A DNA stretch of 9,724 bases, taken from Bacteroidales bacterium (GTDB lineage: Bacteria; Bacteroidota; Bacteroidia; Bacteroidales; Paludibacteraceae). This document shows positions 1 to 6,056 of this stretch, piece by piece. Numbering within the stretch: position 1 is the first letter of the stretch; every line of letters begins with the position of its first letter. A program made the translations under genes and the position numbers. The DNA lies in contig CAAFYY010000079.1 of NCBI GenBank assembly GCA_900767385.1, positions 1 through 9,724 of the forward strand. The letters run 5' to 3'. A model generated the notes under the pieces. It made no database searches, had not been told where the DNA came from, and saw only the letters and a list, made by a program, of their open reading frames with translations.

Positions 1-274
1 AGTCTTGCAACACCTTTCGTCCACTTGGACCAAACTCCATGTAAGTCTTGCAACACCTTTCGTCCACTTGGACCAAACTCCATGCAAGTCATGCAACACC
101 TTTCGTCCACTTGGACCAAACCCCATGTAAGTCTTACAACTCTTTCGTCCACTTGGACCAAACTTCATGTAAGTCTTACAACTCTTGCGTCCACTTGGAC
201 CAAACCGCATGTAAGTCATGCAACTCCTTGCGTCCACTTGGCAGAAACAGCATGTAAGACCTACAACTCTCGCA
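1..274. repeat. 42/43-bp tandem repeat array, six full units plus a partial seventh
   Basis: Units begin at 1, 44, 87, 130, 172, 214 and 257, giving periods of 43, 43, 43, 42, 42 and 43 bp. The seventh unit fades out near 274. The shared core is CGTCCACTTGGACCAAA, preceded by a GTAAGTC-like junction and CAAC. Units 1 and 2 are almost identical, while units 5 to 7 drift, so the left side looks youngest and the array probably continues past the left edge. The core can fold as TTT-C-GTCC, loop ACTT, GGAC-C-AAA: an eight-position stem with one C/C mismatch. There are no unique spacers and no stable reading frame, because 43-bp steps shift the frame. The stretch 1-283 therefore holds this array and no gene that I can support. 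Its function is unknown. Confidence 0.93.
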
Positions 275-283
275 AGCAAAAAG

Positions 284-316
284 AAGCCGACCTGTTCAAA
301 ACGAACAAGTCGGCTT
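284..316 (-). terminator. intrinsic terminator of the SUMF1-domain lipoprotein gene
   Basis: AAGCCGAC (284-291) pairs with GTCGGCTT (309-316). TGTTC (293-297) pairs with GAACA (303-307). There is one internal mismatch (292/308) and a five-base loop (298-302). Read on the minus strand, the hairpin is followed at once by CTTTTTG, a U-tract. It starts 34 bp after the stop of the minus-strand gene. On the plus strand the downstream sequence is only ATCTTTA, so the minus orientation is favoured, although some bidirectional action is possible for a gene left of the window. Confidence 0.9.
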
Positions 317-350
317 ATCTTTAGTAGCTGAAAGTCAGACGGTACGCACA

Positions 351-1148
351 TTATCTGCGATGAATCGCACTGGCAGGATCGGTGAGAGCCAGACGAAAAC
401 CGAGATTGTAGTTGCTTTCGTCAGGAAGGAAGCGGTCGCGTGTAGAAATTCGAGTTGAGCGTTCCGCACCGAACCAACTGCCTCCACGGAAGACACGATA
501 AGTGCCTTTGTCTGGGCCTTGCGGGTTCTTCTGTTCTTCTTCCAAATAGTTGTCGAAATAGTCGGAACACCACTCCCAGACATTACCAGACATGTCGTAG
601 AGACCGAGTTCGTTCGGCATCTTCTGCGCAACAGGATGTGGTGTCTCGTGGCTATTGCCTTCATACCACGCTACCTTGTCGATATCGTCGCTTCCAGCAA
701 ACTGGGTATGATTGGAGTAGATGCCACCTCGAGCGGCAAACTCCCACTCTGCCTCAGTAGGCAAGCGGAACTCCTCGCCAGTCAGTTCATTGAGACGGCG
801 GAGAAACTCCTGACACTCGTTCCACGACACCTCATGCACAGGGAGGTCGGCACCAGGGAAATCGGAATAATTGGTATCCATCAACGCCTCCCACAACGCT
901 TGAGTCACCTCAACGTCGCAGAGATAGAAGTCGGACACCGTCACCGTATGAACGGGGAGTTCGTCGTTCCATGGGTTTTCCATCTCGTCGGTAGCACCCA
1001 TGTCGAACGTGCCACCCTCCACGAGAATCATCTTGAAATCAACGCCGTTGACTTGATATTCCACTTCCGGATACTTCGGTTGATTGGGCTCACTGCACCC
1101 CATGAGAAGCACGCCCAAAACGGCTAAAAAAGAGAGATGTTTTTTCAT
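351..1148 (-). CDS. SUMF1/formylglycine-generating-enzyme-like lipoprotein lacking the catalytic cysteines
   Basis: The 265-residue protein starts with a lipoprotein signal peptide (MKKHLSFLAVLGVLLMGC), with lipobox LMGC and the acylated cysteine at residue 18, so it is predicted to be membrane-anchored outside the cytoplasm. A SUMF1 (FGE-sulfatase) domain fills about 38-256. Its hallmarks are GGTFDMG (45-51), PVHEVSWNECQEF (103-115), RLPTEAEWEFAARGG (128-142), LYDMSGNVWEWCSDYF (183-198), RGGSWF (221-226) and NLGFRLAL (248-255). True formylglycine-generating enzymes carry two active-site cysteines after the RGGS motif. Here the matching positions appear to be Gly227 and Thr232, so copper-dependent oxidation of sulfatase cysteines is unlikely. 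Related non-catalytic SUMF1 lipoproteins such as GldJ/GldK are common in Bacteroidota, but I cannot assign this one to gliding or secretion. It stands alone, is transcribed divergently from the operon at 1255, and ends before a strong terminator. Domain call firm; role unknown. Confidence 0.93.
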   Translation of the reverse strand: MKKHLSFLAVLGVLLMGCSEPNQPKYPEVEYQVNGVDFKMILVEGGTFDMGATDEMENPWNDELPVHTVTVSDFYLCDVEVTQALWEALMDTNYSDFPGADLPVHEVSWNECQEFLRRLNELTGEEFRLPTEAEWEFAARGGIYSNHTQFAGSDDIDKVAWYEGNSHETPHPVAQKMPNELGLYDMSGNVWEWCSDYFDNYLEEEQKNPQGPDKGTYRVFRGGSWFGAERSTRISTRDRFLPDESNYNLGFRLALTDPASAIHRR

Positions 1149-1173
1149 CGATTCATTGATATTAATTCGAGTG

Positions 1174-1181
1174 CAAAGATA
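1174..1181 (-). promoter_or_regulatory. Bacteroidota-type -7 box for the SUMF1 lipoprotein gene
   Basis: The minus strand reads TATCTTTG, a match to the TAnnTTTG -7 element used by the primary sigma factor of Bacteroidota. It lies 25 bp upstream of the ATG at 1148, implying a short leader. I see no clear TTTG -33 element at the usual spacing. It forms an inverted repeat with the plus-strand box at 1194-1201, so the two promoters are back to back. Confidence 0.6.
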
Positions 1182-1193
1182 GCAGATTTTTAG

Positions 1194-1201
1194 TATCTTT
1201 G
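1194..1201 (+). promoter_or_regulatory. Bacteroidota-type -7 box for the plus-strand operon
   Basis: TATCTTTG on the plus strand matches TAnnTTTG and lies 53 bp upstream of the nitroreductase start. A good -33 TTTG is not visible at 19-21 bp spacing. It is the only such box that I noticed ahead of the ten co-directional genes, so it probably drives nitroreductase, tgt and genes further downstream. Confidence 0.6.
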
Positions 1202-1254
1202 TCCCCTATTATATCAACAAGTCAACAAAACGGCTAAACATCAGATTTGAGAAC

Positions 1255-1827
1255 ATGAATCTACTTGATTTAGTGAGACAAACAAGGAGCTATCGTAAGT
1301 TCAACGAAGCCAAGGAGGTGTCGCGCGAGACGCTGATGGAACTCGTGGAACTGGCACGTTGCTCTGCTTCTGCGCGCAATCTCCAACCTTTGAAATACTA
1401 TCTCTGCAACACTAAAGCAGACAACGATATCGTCTTCAACCACATCGCTTGGGCAGGATATTTGAAAGACGGAGCCCCCAAAGCAGGCGAACGACCATCG
1501 GCCTATATCCTCATGATGGTGGACCGCACATTGACCCAAGCCAATCCGGAATGGGACGAAGGCATCTCGGCTCAGAGCATCATGCTCGGCGCCACAGAAC
1601 GTGGATTGGGCGGTTGCATCATCGGCGCCATCAAGAAGCAGGGACTCGCCGAAGCACTCTCGTTGCCGCAGCATCTGGAGATTGCGTTGGTGTTGGCTAT
1701 TGGCGAGCCGACAGAGAAAATTGTCTTTGAACCTGTCGTAGACGGCGACATCAAATACTTCCGCGACGAGCAAGGTGGCCACCACGTTCCAAAGAGAAGT
1801 CTCGAAGAGTTAATCATCAACAAATAA
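1255..1827 (+). CDS. nitroreductase-family FMN-dependent oxidoreductase
   Basis: This 190-residue cytoplasmic protein has the usual length and motif order of the nitroreductase fold. RSYRKF (11-16) is the N-terminal FMN-phosphate-binding strand. SARNLQP (39-45) is the second flavin loop. DEGISAQSIMLGATERGLGG (101-120) is the central helix plus the glycine turn near the flavin. The C-terminal YFRDEQGGHHVPKRSLEELI stretch closes the fold. Such enzymes form homodimers and use NAD(P)H to reduce nitro compounds, quinones or flavins, but the physiological substrate cannot be read from sequence. The chosen ATG directly precedes the first conserved helix. It is the first gene of the plus-strand run and is separated from tgt by only 4 bp, so the two are almost certainly co-transcribed. 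There is no signal peptide and no Shine-Dalgarno-like sequence. Family firm; substrate unknown. Confidence 0.93.
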   Translation: MNLLDLVRQTRSYRKFNEAKEVSRETLMELVELARCSASARNLQPLKYYLCNTKADNDIVFNHIAWAGYLKDGAPKAGERPSAYILMMVDRTLTQANPEWDEGISAQSIMLGATERGLGGCIIGAIKKQGLAEALSLPQHLEIALVLAIGEPTEKIVFEPVVDGDIKYFRDEQGGHHVPKRSLEELIINK

Positions 1828-1831
1828 ACGC

Positions 1832-2962
1832 ATGCATTTCGACCTCCCAAAGACAGCTTCAAACTCCAAGGCAAGAGCTGGCGTGCTCCATACCGATCAC
1901 GGCGACATCCAAACACCAATCTTCATGCCCGTAGGCACCGTCGGTTCCGTCAAAGGCGTCCACATGCGTGAACTGCGCGACGACATCAAGGCGCAGATCA
2001 TCCTCGGCAACACCTACCACCTCTTCCTCCGTCCAGGACTTGAGACACTGGAAAAAGCGGGCGGACTTCACGGTTTCAACGGTTGGAACAAACCTATCTT
2101 GACCGACAGCGGCGGCTTTCAGGTCTTCTCCCTCTCGGGCATGCGAAAGATGAAAGAAGAAGGGGTGACCTTCCAGTCGCACATCGACGGTTCGAGACAT
2201 ATCTTCACCCCAGAGAATGTGATAGACACACAACGCACCATCGGTGCCGACATCATGATGGCGTTTGACGAATGTACACCTGGAACTGCCGAGCGACAAT
2301 ATGCCCAGCAATCCATGGAGCGTACCCACCGATGGTTGGACCGTTGCATGAAGCAATACCATGCCACAGAACCGAAATATGGTCATCATCAAGCGTTGTT
2401 CCCAATCGTTCAGGGCTGCGTCTATCCCGACCTCCGTCGCATCTCAGCCGAGACCGTCACGCAATATGATGCCGAGGGTTATGCTATCGGTGGATTGGCC
2501 GTCGGCGAGCCAACCGATGTGATGTACGATATGATTGAGGTGGTGAATGAGATTCTACCTACCTCAAAGCCCCGCTATCTGATGGGCGTTGGCACACCTG
2601 CCAACATCATTGAGGCTATCTCACGCGGCGTCGATATGTTCGACTGCGTGATGCCGACACGCAACGGCCGCAACGGCATGCTCTTCACACGCAACGGCAT
2701 CATCAACATCCGAAACGTCAAATGGAAAAACAACTTCTCACCGATTGACCCAGAGAGCGACTGCTACGTTGACCAGCAATACTCATTGGCCTATCTGCGC
2801 CATCTGCTGATTGCCGACGAACTGCTTGGATTGCAGATAGCCTCCATACACAACCTCGCCTTCTATCTCTGGCTCGTCGGAGAAGCACGCAAGCATATCC
2901 TCGACGACACCTTCAGCACGTGGGCACCGATGATTCTTGAAAAGATTCAACGCCGCCTCTAA
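1832..2962 (+). CDS. tgt: tRNA-guanine (queuine) transglycosylase with a degenerate zinc site
   Basis: Tgt exchanges guanine-34 of tRNA(Asp, Asn, His, Tyr) for preQ1 on the way to queuosine. The 376-residue length is normal for bacterial Tgt. Seen motifs include FMPVGTVGSVKG (31-42), ILGNTYHLFLRPG (57-69), LTDSGGFQVFSLSG (90-103, with the general-base Asp92), FDECTPG (145-151), FPIVQGCVYPDLR (190-202), AIGGLAVGEP (218-227) and MFDCVMPTRNGRNG (269-282, with nucleophile Asp271). The catalytic machinery is therefore complete. The C-terminal zinc motif is altered: where the E. coli enzyme has CxCxxC plus a histidine, this protein has S309, C311, D314 and H340, so two of three cysteines are missing. 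My recollection is that other Bacteroidales Tgt proteins show the same change. The gene lies 4 bp after the nitroreductase and 21 bp before the LptF/G-family gene. Assignment firm. Confidence 0.98.
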   Translation: MHFDLPKTASNSKARAGVLHTDHGDIQTPIFMPVGTVGSVKGVHMRELRDDIKAQIILGNTYHLFLRPGLETLEKAGGLHGFNGWNKPILTDSGGFQVFSLSGMRKMKEEGVTFQSHIDGSRHIFTPENVIDTQRTIGADIMMAFDECTPGTAERQYAQQSMERTHRWLDRCMKQYHATEPKYGHHQALFPIVQGCVYPDLRRISAETVTQYDAEGYAIGGLAVGEPTDVMYDMIEVVNEILPTSKPRYLMGVGTPANIIEAISRGVDMFDCVMPTRNGRNGMLFTRNGIINIRNVKWKNNFSPIDPESDCYVDQQYSLAYLRHLLIADELLGLQIASIHNLAFYLWLVGEARKHILDDTFSTWAPMILEKIQRRL

Positions 2963-2983
2963 ACACTCTAACGACAGATACGG

Positions 2984-4084
2984 ATGCTTAAACTACCGCA
3001 GACTAACATACTCAAACGCTTAGACTGGTACATCATCAAAAAGTATCTCGGCACGTTCGGTCTCGCCATCGTGCTGATCATCAGTATATCCGTAGTGTTT
3101 GACGTAGCGGAGAAGATTGATAAGTTCCACGACAACAACGCGCCGTTGGAGGCTATCATCTTCGACTACTACATGAATTTCATCCCCTATTTTGCCAACC
3201 TCTTCGCACCGCTGTTCTCACTCATCAGCGTCATCTTCTTTACCTCCAAGATGGCGTACAACACCGAGATCATCGCCTGTCTGGCTGGTGGCGTCAGTTT
3301 CCACCGATTGCTCCGTCCATACATGATAGCGTCGACAGCCATTGCACTGATGGTTTTCGTGCTCTCAGGTTTCGTCATACCACACAGCAACAAGACACGA
3401 TTGGCATTTGAAGATCAGTATGTCAAGAAGTTTAAGAGCGAGATGGCACTCAACATCCAGTTTGAGGTGGAACCAGGCACGATAGCCTATATTGAACGAT
3501 ACGAGCAGCAACGCAACCGAGGATACCATTTCCAATTGGAGAAATTCGACGGCAAGACGCTGACATCACGTATGACGGCACAGTATGTTGTGTTTGACAG
3601 TACAGACCACTGGCATGTCACCGAATATCTCATCCGCGACTTCAATGGACTCTATGAGACTGTGCGCACAGGTAGTTCCCTCGACACCGTCATCCACATG
3701 GATCCAGAAGATTTCTTCCTCACCAGCGACGAAGCGCCACAGATGACAACGACAGAGCTCTACCGCTACCTCCGCAAGCAACGCAGTCGTGGCGTCGGCA
3801 ATATCCAGGCTTTTGAAGATGAGTTTTACAAACGATTCTCGATGCCGTTATCTGTCTTTATCCTCACCATCATCGGCCTCTCGCTCTCTTCACGCAAAGT
3901 GCGTGGCGGCACAGGCTTGCACATCGGCATCGGCATCGCGCTCAGTGCCTTATTCATCCTCTTCAGCACCGTGAGCACGACGTTTGCCGTCAGCGGAGCA
4001 ATGAGCACATTCACGGCGGTATGGTTACCGAATTTCTTGTTTGGTACTCTCGCCGTCATACTCTATATTAAAGCACCAAAATAA
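2984..4084 (+). CDS. LptF/LptG-family (YjgP/YjgQ) LPS export permease
   Basis: This 366-residue inner-membrane protein has the layout of the LptF/LptG permeases, which with the ATPase LptB drive lipopolysaccharide from the inner membrane onto the periplasmic bridge. Hydrophobic segments lie near 23-42, 62-88, 112-133, 286-303, 312-331 and 342-363. That is three N-terminal and three C-terminal helices around a periplasmic domain (about 140-265) of the expected jellyroll size. IIKKYLGTFGLAI at the N-terminus and the MAYNTEIIACLAGGVSFHRL loop (90-109), the likely coupling helix contacting LptB, are typical. The start is supported by the conserved LDWYIIKKYLGTF beginning a few residues in. Whether it is the F or the G subunit cannot be decided here; Bacteroidota often annotate it simply as LptF/LptG family. 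It sits 21 bp after tgt, and folB starts one base after its stop codon. Confidence 0.93.
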   Translation: MLKLPQTNILKRLDWYIIKKYLGTFGLAIVLIISISVVFDVAEKIDKFHDNNAPLEAIIFDYYMNFIPYFANLFAPLFSLISVIFFTSKMAYNTEIIACLAGGVSFHRLLRPYMIASTAIALMVFVLSGFVIPHSNKTRLAFEDQYVKKFKSEMALNIQFEVEPGTIAYIERYEQQRNRGYHFQLEKFDGKTLTSRMTAQYVVFDSTDHWHVTEYLIRDFNGLYETVRTGSSLDTVIHMDPEDFFLTSDEAPQMTTTELYRYLRKQRSRGVGNIQAFEDEFYKRFSMPLSVFILTIIGLSLSSRKVRGGTGLHIGIGIALSALFILFSTVSTTFAVSGAMSTFTAVWLPNFLFGTLAVILYIKAPK

Positions 4085-4085
4085 G

Positions 4086-4436
4086 ATGAAAATAACTCTC
4101 AACGGCATGCTTTTCTATGCCTACCACGGTTTCTATGAAGTGGAACAAAATGTAGGCGGCTGGTACAGCGTTGATGTTTGCGCCGAACCATCTGCAGCCA
4201 CACCAGGCAGTGACGACCTCTTGGAACACACCATCAACTACGAGGTCATCTACTCCACCGTGCGACAAGAAATGAGCATCAAGTCAAAGCTCATTGAACA
4301 TCTTGCACTCCGCATACTCCATGCTCTGGAAGCAGTGCTCCCAGAAGCAACAAGACTCACCGTCCGCGTCCACAAACACAATCCGCCACTCGGAGGCGAG
4401 GTGCAGGAAGCCGTTATCGAAACAAGCAACTTTTAA
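4086..4436 (+). CDS. folB: dihydroneopterin aldolase
   Basis: FolB converts 7,8-dihydroneopterin to 6-hydroxymethyl-dihydropterin and glycolaldehyde in folate synthesis. The protein is 116 residues, a normal length. By alignment to the S. aureus enzyme, the key residues all appear present: Glu20 (HGFYEVE), Tyr52 (INYEVIY), Glu71 (LIEHLALRI) and Lys97 (VRVHKHNPPLGG). I use the ATG at 4086 because MKITLNGMLFYAYHG is the classical N-terminus. The frame is also open upstream to 4041, but that would overlap the preceding gene and add residues foreign to the family. The gene begins one base after the lptF/G stop, indicating translational coupling. The family forms tetramers or octamers in the cytoplasm. 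FolX- or QueD-like alternatives are less likely given the intact aldolase residues. Confidence 0.95.
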   Translation: MKITLNGMLFYAYHGFYEVEQNVGGWYSVDVCAEPSAATPGSDDLLEHTINYEVIYSTVRQEMSIKSKLIEHLALRILHALEAVLPEATRLTVRVHKHNPPLGGEVQEAVIETSNF

Positions 4437-4448
4437 ATTCTAAACAAT

Positions 4449-4802
4449 ATGAAAAAAATCTTAGCTCTCGCAGCCATGCTTATCGCTATGGTATGCTTCA
4501 CAGCATGTGACGACACACAAAACTACTACACACACAGTTTTGTTGGTATGACCGGTACTTCTTCTGAAGTGGTTCAAGCAGAGATGGCTGCCATCCAGAA
4601 TGCCATGAATCTCGAATTTGGCGAGCAAGCCTCATTCATCCTCAACGGCAAGACAGCCAAGTGCGACAAGGACATCACCAAACGTTTCAACGAAGTGGTA
4701 GAGACCATCGACCTCAACACCACCTTCTCTCACACCATGCCATTGACCTACTCTGTTCGCCGTGGCACCGAGACTATCGTTGAACACACCTGGAGCGAGT
4801 AA
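4449..4802 (+). CDS. small predicted lipoprotein of unknown function
   Basis: The 117-residue product has a clear type II signal peptide: two lysines, a hydrophobic core, then CFTAC with the likely acylated cysteine at residue 20. The lipobox is slightly atypical, with Phe at -3. The mature part begins CDDTQNYYTHSF and is about 98 residues long, with one more cysteine (C72), no transmembrane segment and no motif that I recognise. A helix-prone stretch (about 38-56) is followed by alternating polar/hydrophobic segments ending in TYSVRRGTETIVEHTWSE, which looks like beta strands. Acidic residues just after the lipid cysteine are a feature of surface-export signals described in Bacteroidota lipoproteins, so outer-leaflet exposure is possible but unproven. 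It lies 12 bp after folB and 42 bp before the transporter, in the operon. Reality of the gene is well supported by start, signal and spacing. Confidence 0.82.
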   Translation: MKKILALAAMLIAMVCFTACDDTQNYYTHSFVGMTGTSSEVVQAEMAAIQNAMNLEFGEQASFILNGKTAKCDKDITKRFNEVVETIDLNTTFSHTMPLTYSVRRGTETIVEHTWSE

Positions 4803-4844
4803 TCGCTTCTTGTTACAACGCGTTAATCGCAACGACAGACAAAA

Positions 4845-5750
4845 ATGCAGAAATACCGCAGCTATGTATTTCCAACAGCCATCATACTCGGCGCACTGCT
4901 TCACTCGCAGTGTGCTGGGCTGATGCCGTTGGTGCCTTGGGCCATCTTCCTGATTTTGCTGCTGAACTTCTGCGCCGTCCGACTCCGCACGCTACGCATA
5001 CAGCCTTTGGACATCCCCATCATCCTCTTTCAGGCTGTCATGCCCCTTGTGCTCTACGCCTCACTGAAATTTCTGACACACAACGAAGATGTTGCACAAA
5101 GCGCAATGATATGCGTGTTGTGTCCCGTCGCCTCCTCTGTTGTTGTCGTTGCAGTGATGTTGGGAGCCAACCGTGAGACATGCACGATGTACACGGTGCT
5201 CGGCAACCTGCTCACTATCGTGATTGCACCGATTTATTTCTCCTTCATCGGCACCAACCAGGATATGCCGCTGGGATTATCCATGTGGAACGTATTCGCT
5301 AAAATCACCCCTGTCATAGGCTTTCCTCTCGCTGCGGCTGCCATCATGCAAGCCCTCATGCCGAGAGTCAATGCTTTCGTCGCACGCGGCAAGAATCTCA
5401 CATTCTACATCTGGGCATTCACCCTCTTCACCGTGTTGGGCAACACCTTCCATAAGATGTTCACACAATGGGAAGGTAATTGGACAACACTCACCGCTGT
5501 TCTCGCTACCTCGCTAATTGTCTGCTTCGCCCAATTCTTGATTGGCAAACTCATAGGCAGACGCTATGGCGACCCAATGGCAGCAGGACAACTTCTTGGA
5601 CAAAAGAACACAGGCATCGGTATCTGGATGGCCACGTTCTATCTCTCCCCACTCGCCGCCGTCGGATTGGCTTTCTATTCCGTATGGCAAAACATCTTCA
5701 ACAGTTTCCAAATGTGGCTTCAAGACCACAGAAATAACAACGACAAATAA
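4845..5750 (+). CDS. BASS-family-like (bile acid:Na+ symporter superfamily) transporter
   Basis: This 301-residue integral membrane protein has about nine to ten hydrophobic helices and no cleavable signal. Two features match the BASS/ArsB-like fold. One is a CPVASSVVVVAVMLGANRE stretch (93-111), in the place of the proline-glycine-rich crossover of the first repeat. The other is GQKNTGIGIWMATFYLSPLA (252-271), resembling the QN-containing crossover helix of the second repeat. The C-terminal AVGLAFYSVWQNIFNSFQ also recurs in this family. Members move bile acids, pantothenate precursors, pyruvate or other organic anions with sodium; no substrate can be inferred here. The N-terminus MQKYRSYVFPTAIILG is a plausible start with short cytoplasmic head. 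The gene follows the lipoprotein by 42 bp and precedes the TSCPD gene by 39 bp, the two widest gaps in the run. Confidence 0.8.
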   Translation: MQKYRSYVFPTAIILGALLHSQCAGLMPLVPWAIFLILLLNFCAVRLRTLRIQPLDIPIILFQAVMPLVLYASLKFLTHNEDVAQSAMICVLCPVASSVVVVAVMLGANRETCTMYTVLGNLLTIVIAPIYFSFIGTNQDMPLGLSMWNVFAKITPVIGFPLAAAAIMQALMPRVNAFVARGKNLTFYIWAFTLFTVLGNTFHKMFTQWEGNWTTLTAVLATSLIVCFAQFLIGKLIGRRYGDPMAAGQLLGQKNTGIGIWMATFYLSPLAAVGLAFYSVWQNIFNSFQMWLQDHRNNNDK

Positions 5751-5757
5751 ATTTCAT

Positions 5758-5769
5758 GAACGTACGTTC
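5758..5769. promoter_or_regulatory. perfect 12-bp palindrome in the gap before the TSCPD gene
   Basis: GAACGTACGTTC is a perfect inverted repeat with no spacer. With one mismatch (5757/5770) it extends to CA...TG, covering 5755-5772. It starts 8 bp after the transporter stop and ends 20 bp before the TSCPD start, in a 39-bp intergenic gap. Such a dyad could be an operator for a dimeric regulator or an RNA stem. No -7 box is seen beside it, so a role is only suggested. Confidence 0.4.
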
Positions 5770-5789
5770 CTGACTAAAATAATAAAGCA

Positions 5790-6044
5790 ATGAAAGAACT
5801 TCAATACATCACCCAAGGTACTTGCTCACAAGCCATCATTATTCGCCTGACTGACGACGACATTGTCGATAGCGTTGAATTTCTCGGCGGCTGCGCAGGC
5901 AATACACAAGGTCTCGCCAAACTGGTCAAAGGGATGAAAGCCGAAGAGGTCATCAACCGTCTCTCTGGTATCACCTGTGGCTACAAGCCAACCTCATGCC
6001 CAGACCAACTCGCCTGTGCTTTGAAACAGATGACTCAGAAATAA
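5790..6044 (+). CDS. small TSCPD-domain protein (TIGR03905 type)
   Basis: The 84-residue protein consists of a single TSCPD domain, named after the motif seen here at 68-72 in KPTSCPDQLACAL. The same domain occurs at the C-terminus of class II (B12-dependent) ribonucleotide reductases, where it is cysteine-rich. Five cysteines are present (C12, C35, C63, C70, C76), and GGCAGNTQGLAKLVKGM (33-49) is another signature. A metal- or nucleotide-related role is often assumed, but I know of no demonstrated function for the stand-alone form. There is no signal peptide, so it is cytoplasmic. Length and start agree with the family, which begins almost directly with the first strand. It lies 12 bp upstream of the TPR gene. 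Confidence 0.9.
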   Translation: MKELQYITQGTCSQAIIIRLTDDDIVDSVEFLGGCAGNTQGLAKLVKGMKAEEVINRLSGITCGYKPTSCPDQLACALKQMTQK

Positions 6045-6056
6045 ACTCCCGACACG

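Larger units (their letters stand above)
1116..1238 (+). repeat. 13-bp direct repeat flanking the divergent promoter region
   Basis: CAAAACGGCTAAA occurs exactly at 1116-1128, inside the signal-peptide codons of the minus-strand lipoprotein gene, and again at 1226-1238, in the leader of the plus-strand operon. The copies are 110 bp apart in the same orientation, on either side of both predicted -7 boxes. This could be a pair of binding sites for a regulator shared by both promoters, or chance. Nothing in the sequence shows binding. Confidence 0.3.

Noticed and set aside
1..274. CRISPR array
   Set aside because: Units are contiguous at 42-43 bp, with no unique spacers, and no cas genes are nearby.
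25..324. Open reading frames through the tandem repeat (99 and 69 codons) encoding repetitive peptides
   Set aside because: At least two frames are open simply because the repeat unit has few stops in them. The 43-bp period shifts the frame between units, substitutions do not follow codon positions, and the longer frame runs through the terminator hairpin.
519..1127. 202-codon plus-strand frame opposite the SUMF1 lipoprotein gene
   Set aside because: It is an antisense shadow. The minus-strand product has full family motifs, a signal peptide, a promoter and a terminator, and the plus-strand translation resembles nothing known.
1859..2392. 177-codon minus-strand frame inside tgt
   Set aside because: Antisense shadow of a clearly recognised gene, with no promoter or recognisable domain.
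1832..2962. tgt as a pseudogene because of the missing zinc cysteines
   Set aside because: The frame is full length, both catalytic aspartates and all substrate loops are intact, and the same change is, as I recall, seen in related species.
4041..4085. Upstream start that would lengthen FolB by 15 residues
   Set aside because: It lies inside the preceding permease gene, and the extra residues precede the classical FolB N-terminus MKITLNGMLFYAYHG.
1255..4436. Dedicated queuosine-biosynthesis cluster (nitroreductase as preQ0 reductase, FolB as QueD-like)
   Set aside because: The nitroreductase is a flavin enzyme unrelated to QueF, FolB keeps its aldolase residues, and no queC, queE, queF or queA is present.
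4817..4824. Eight-base palindrome AACGCGTT before the transporter gene
   Set aside because: Too short to distinguish from chance, and no promoter element or extended symmetry accompanies it.
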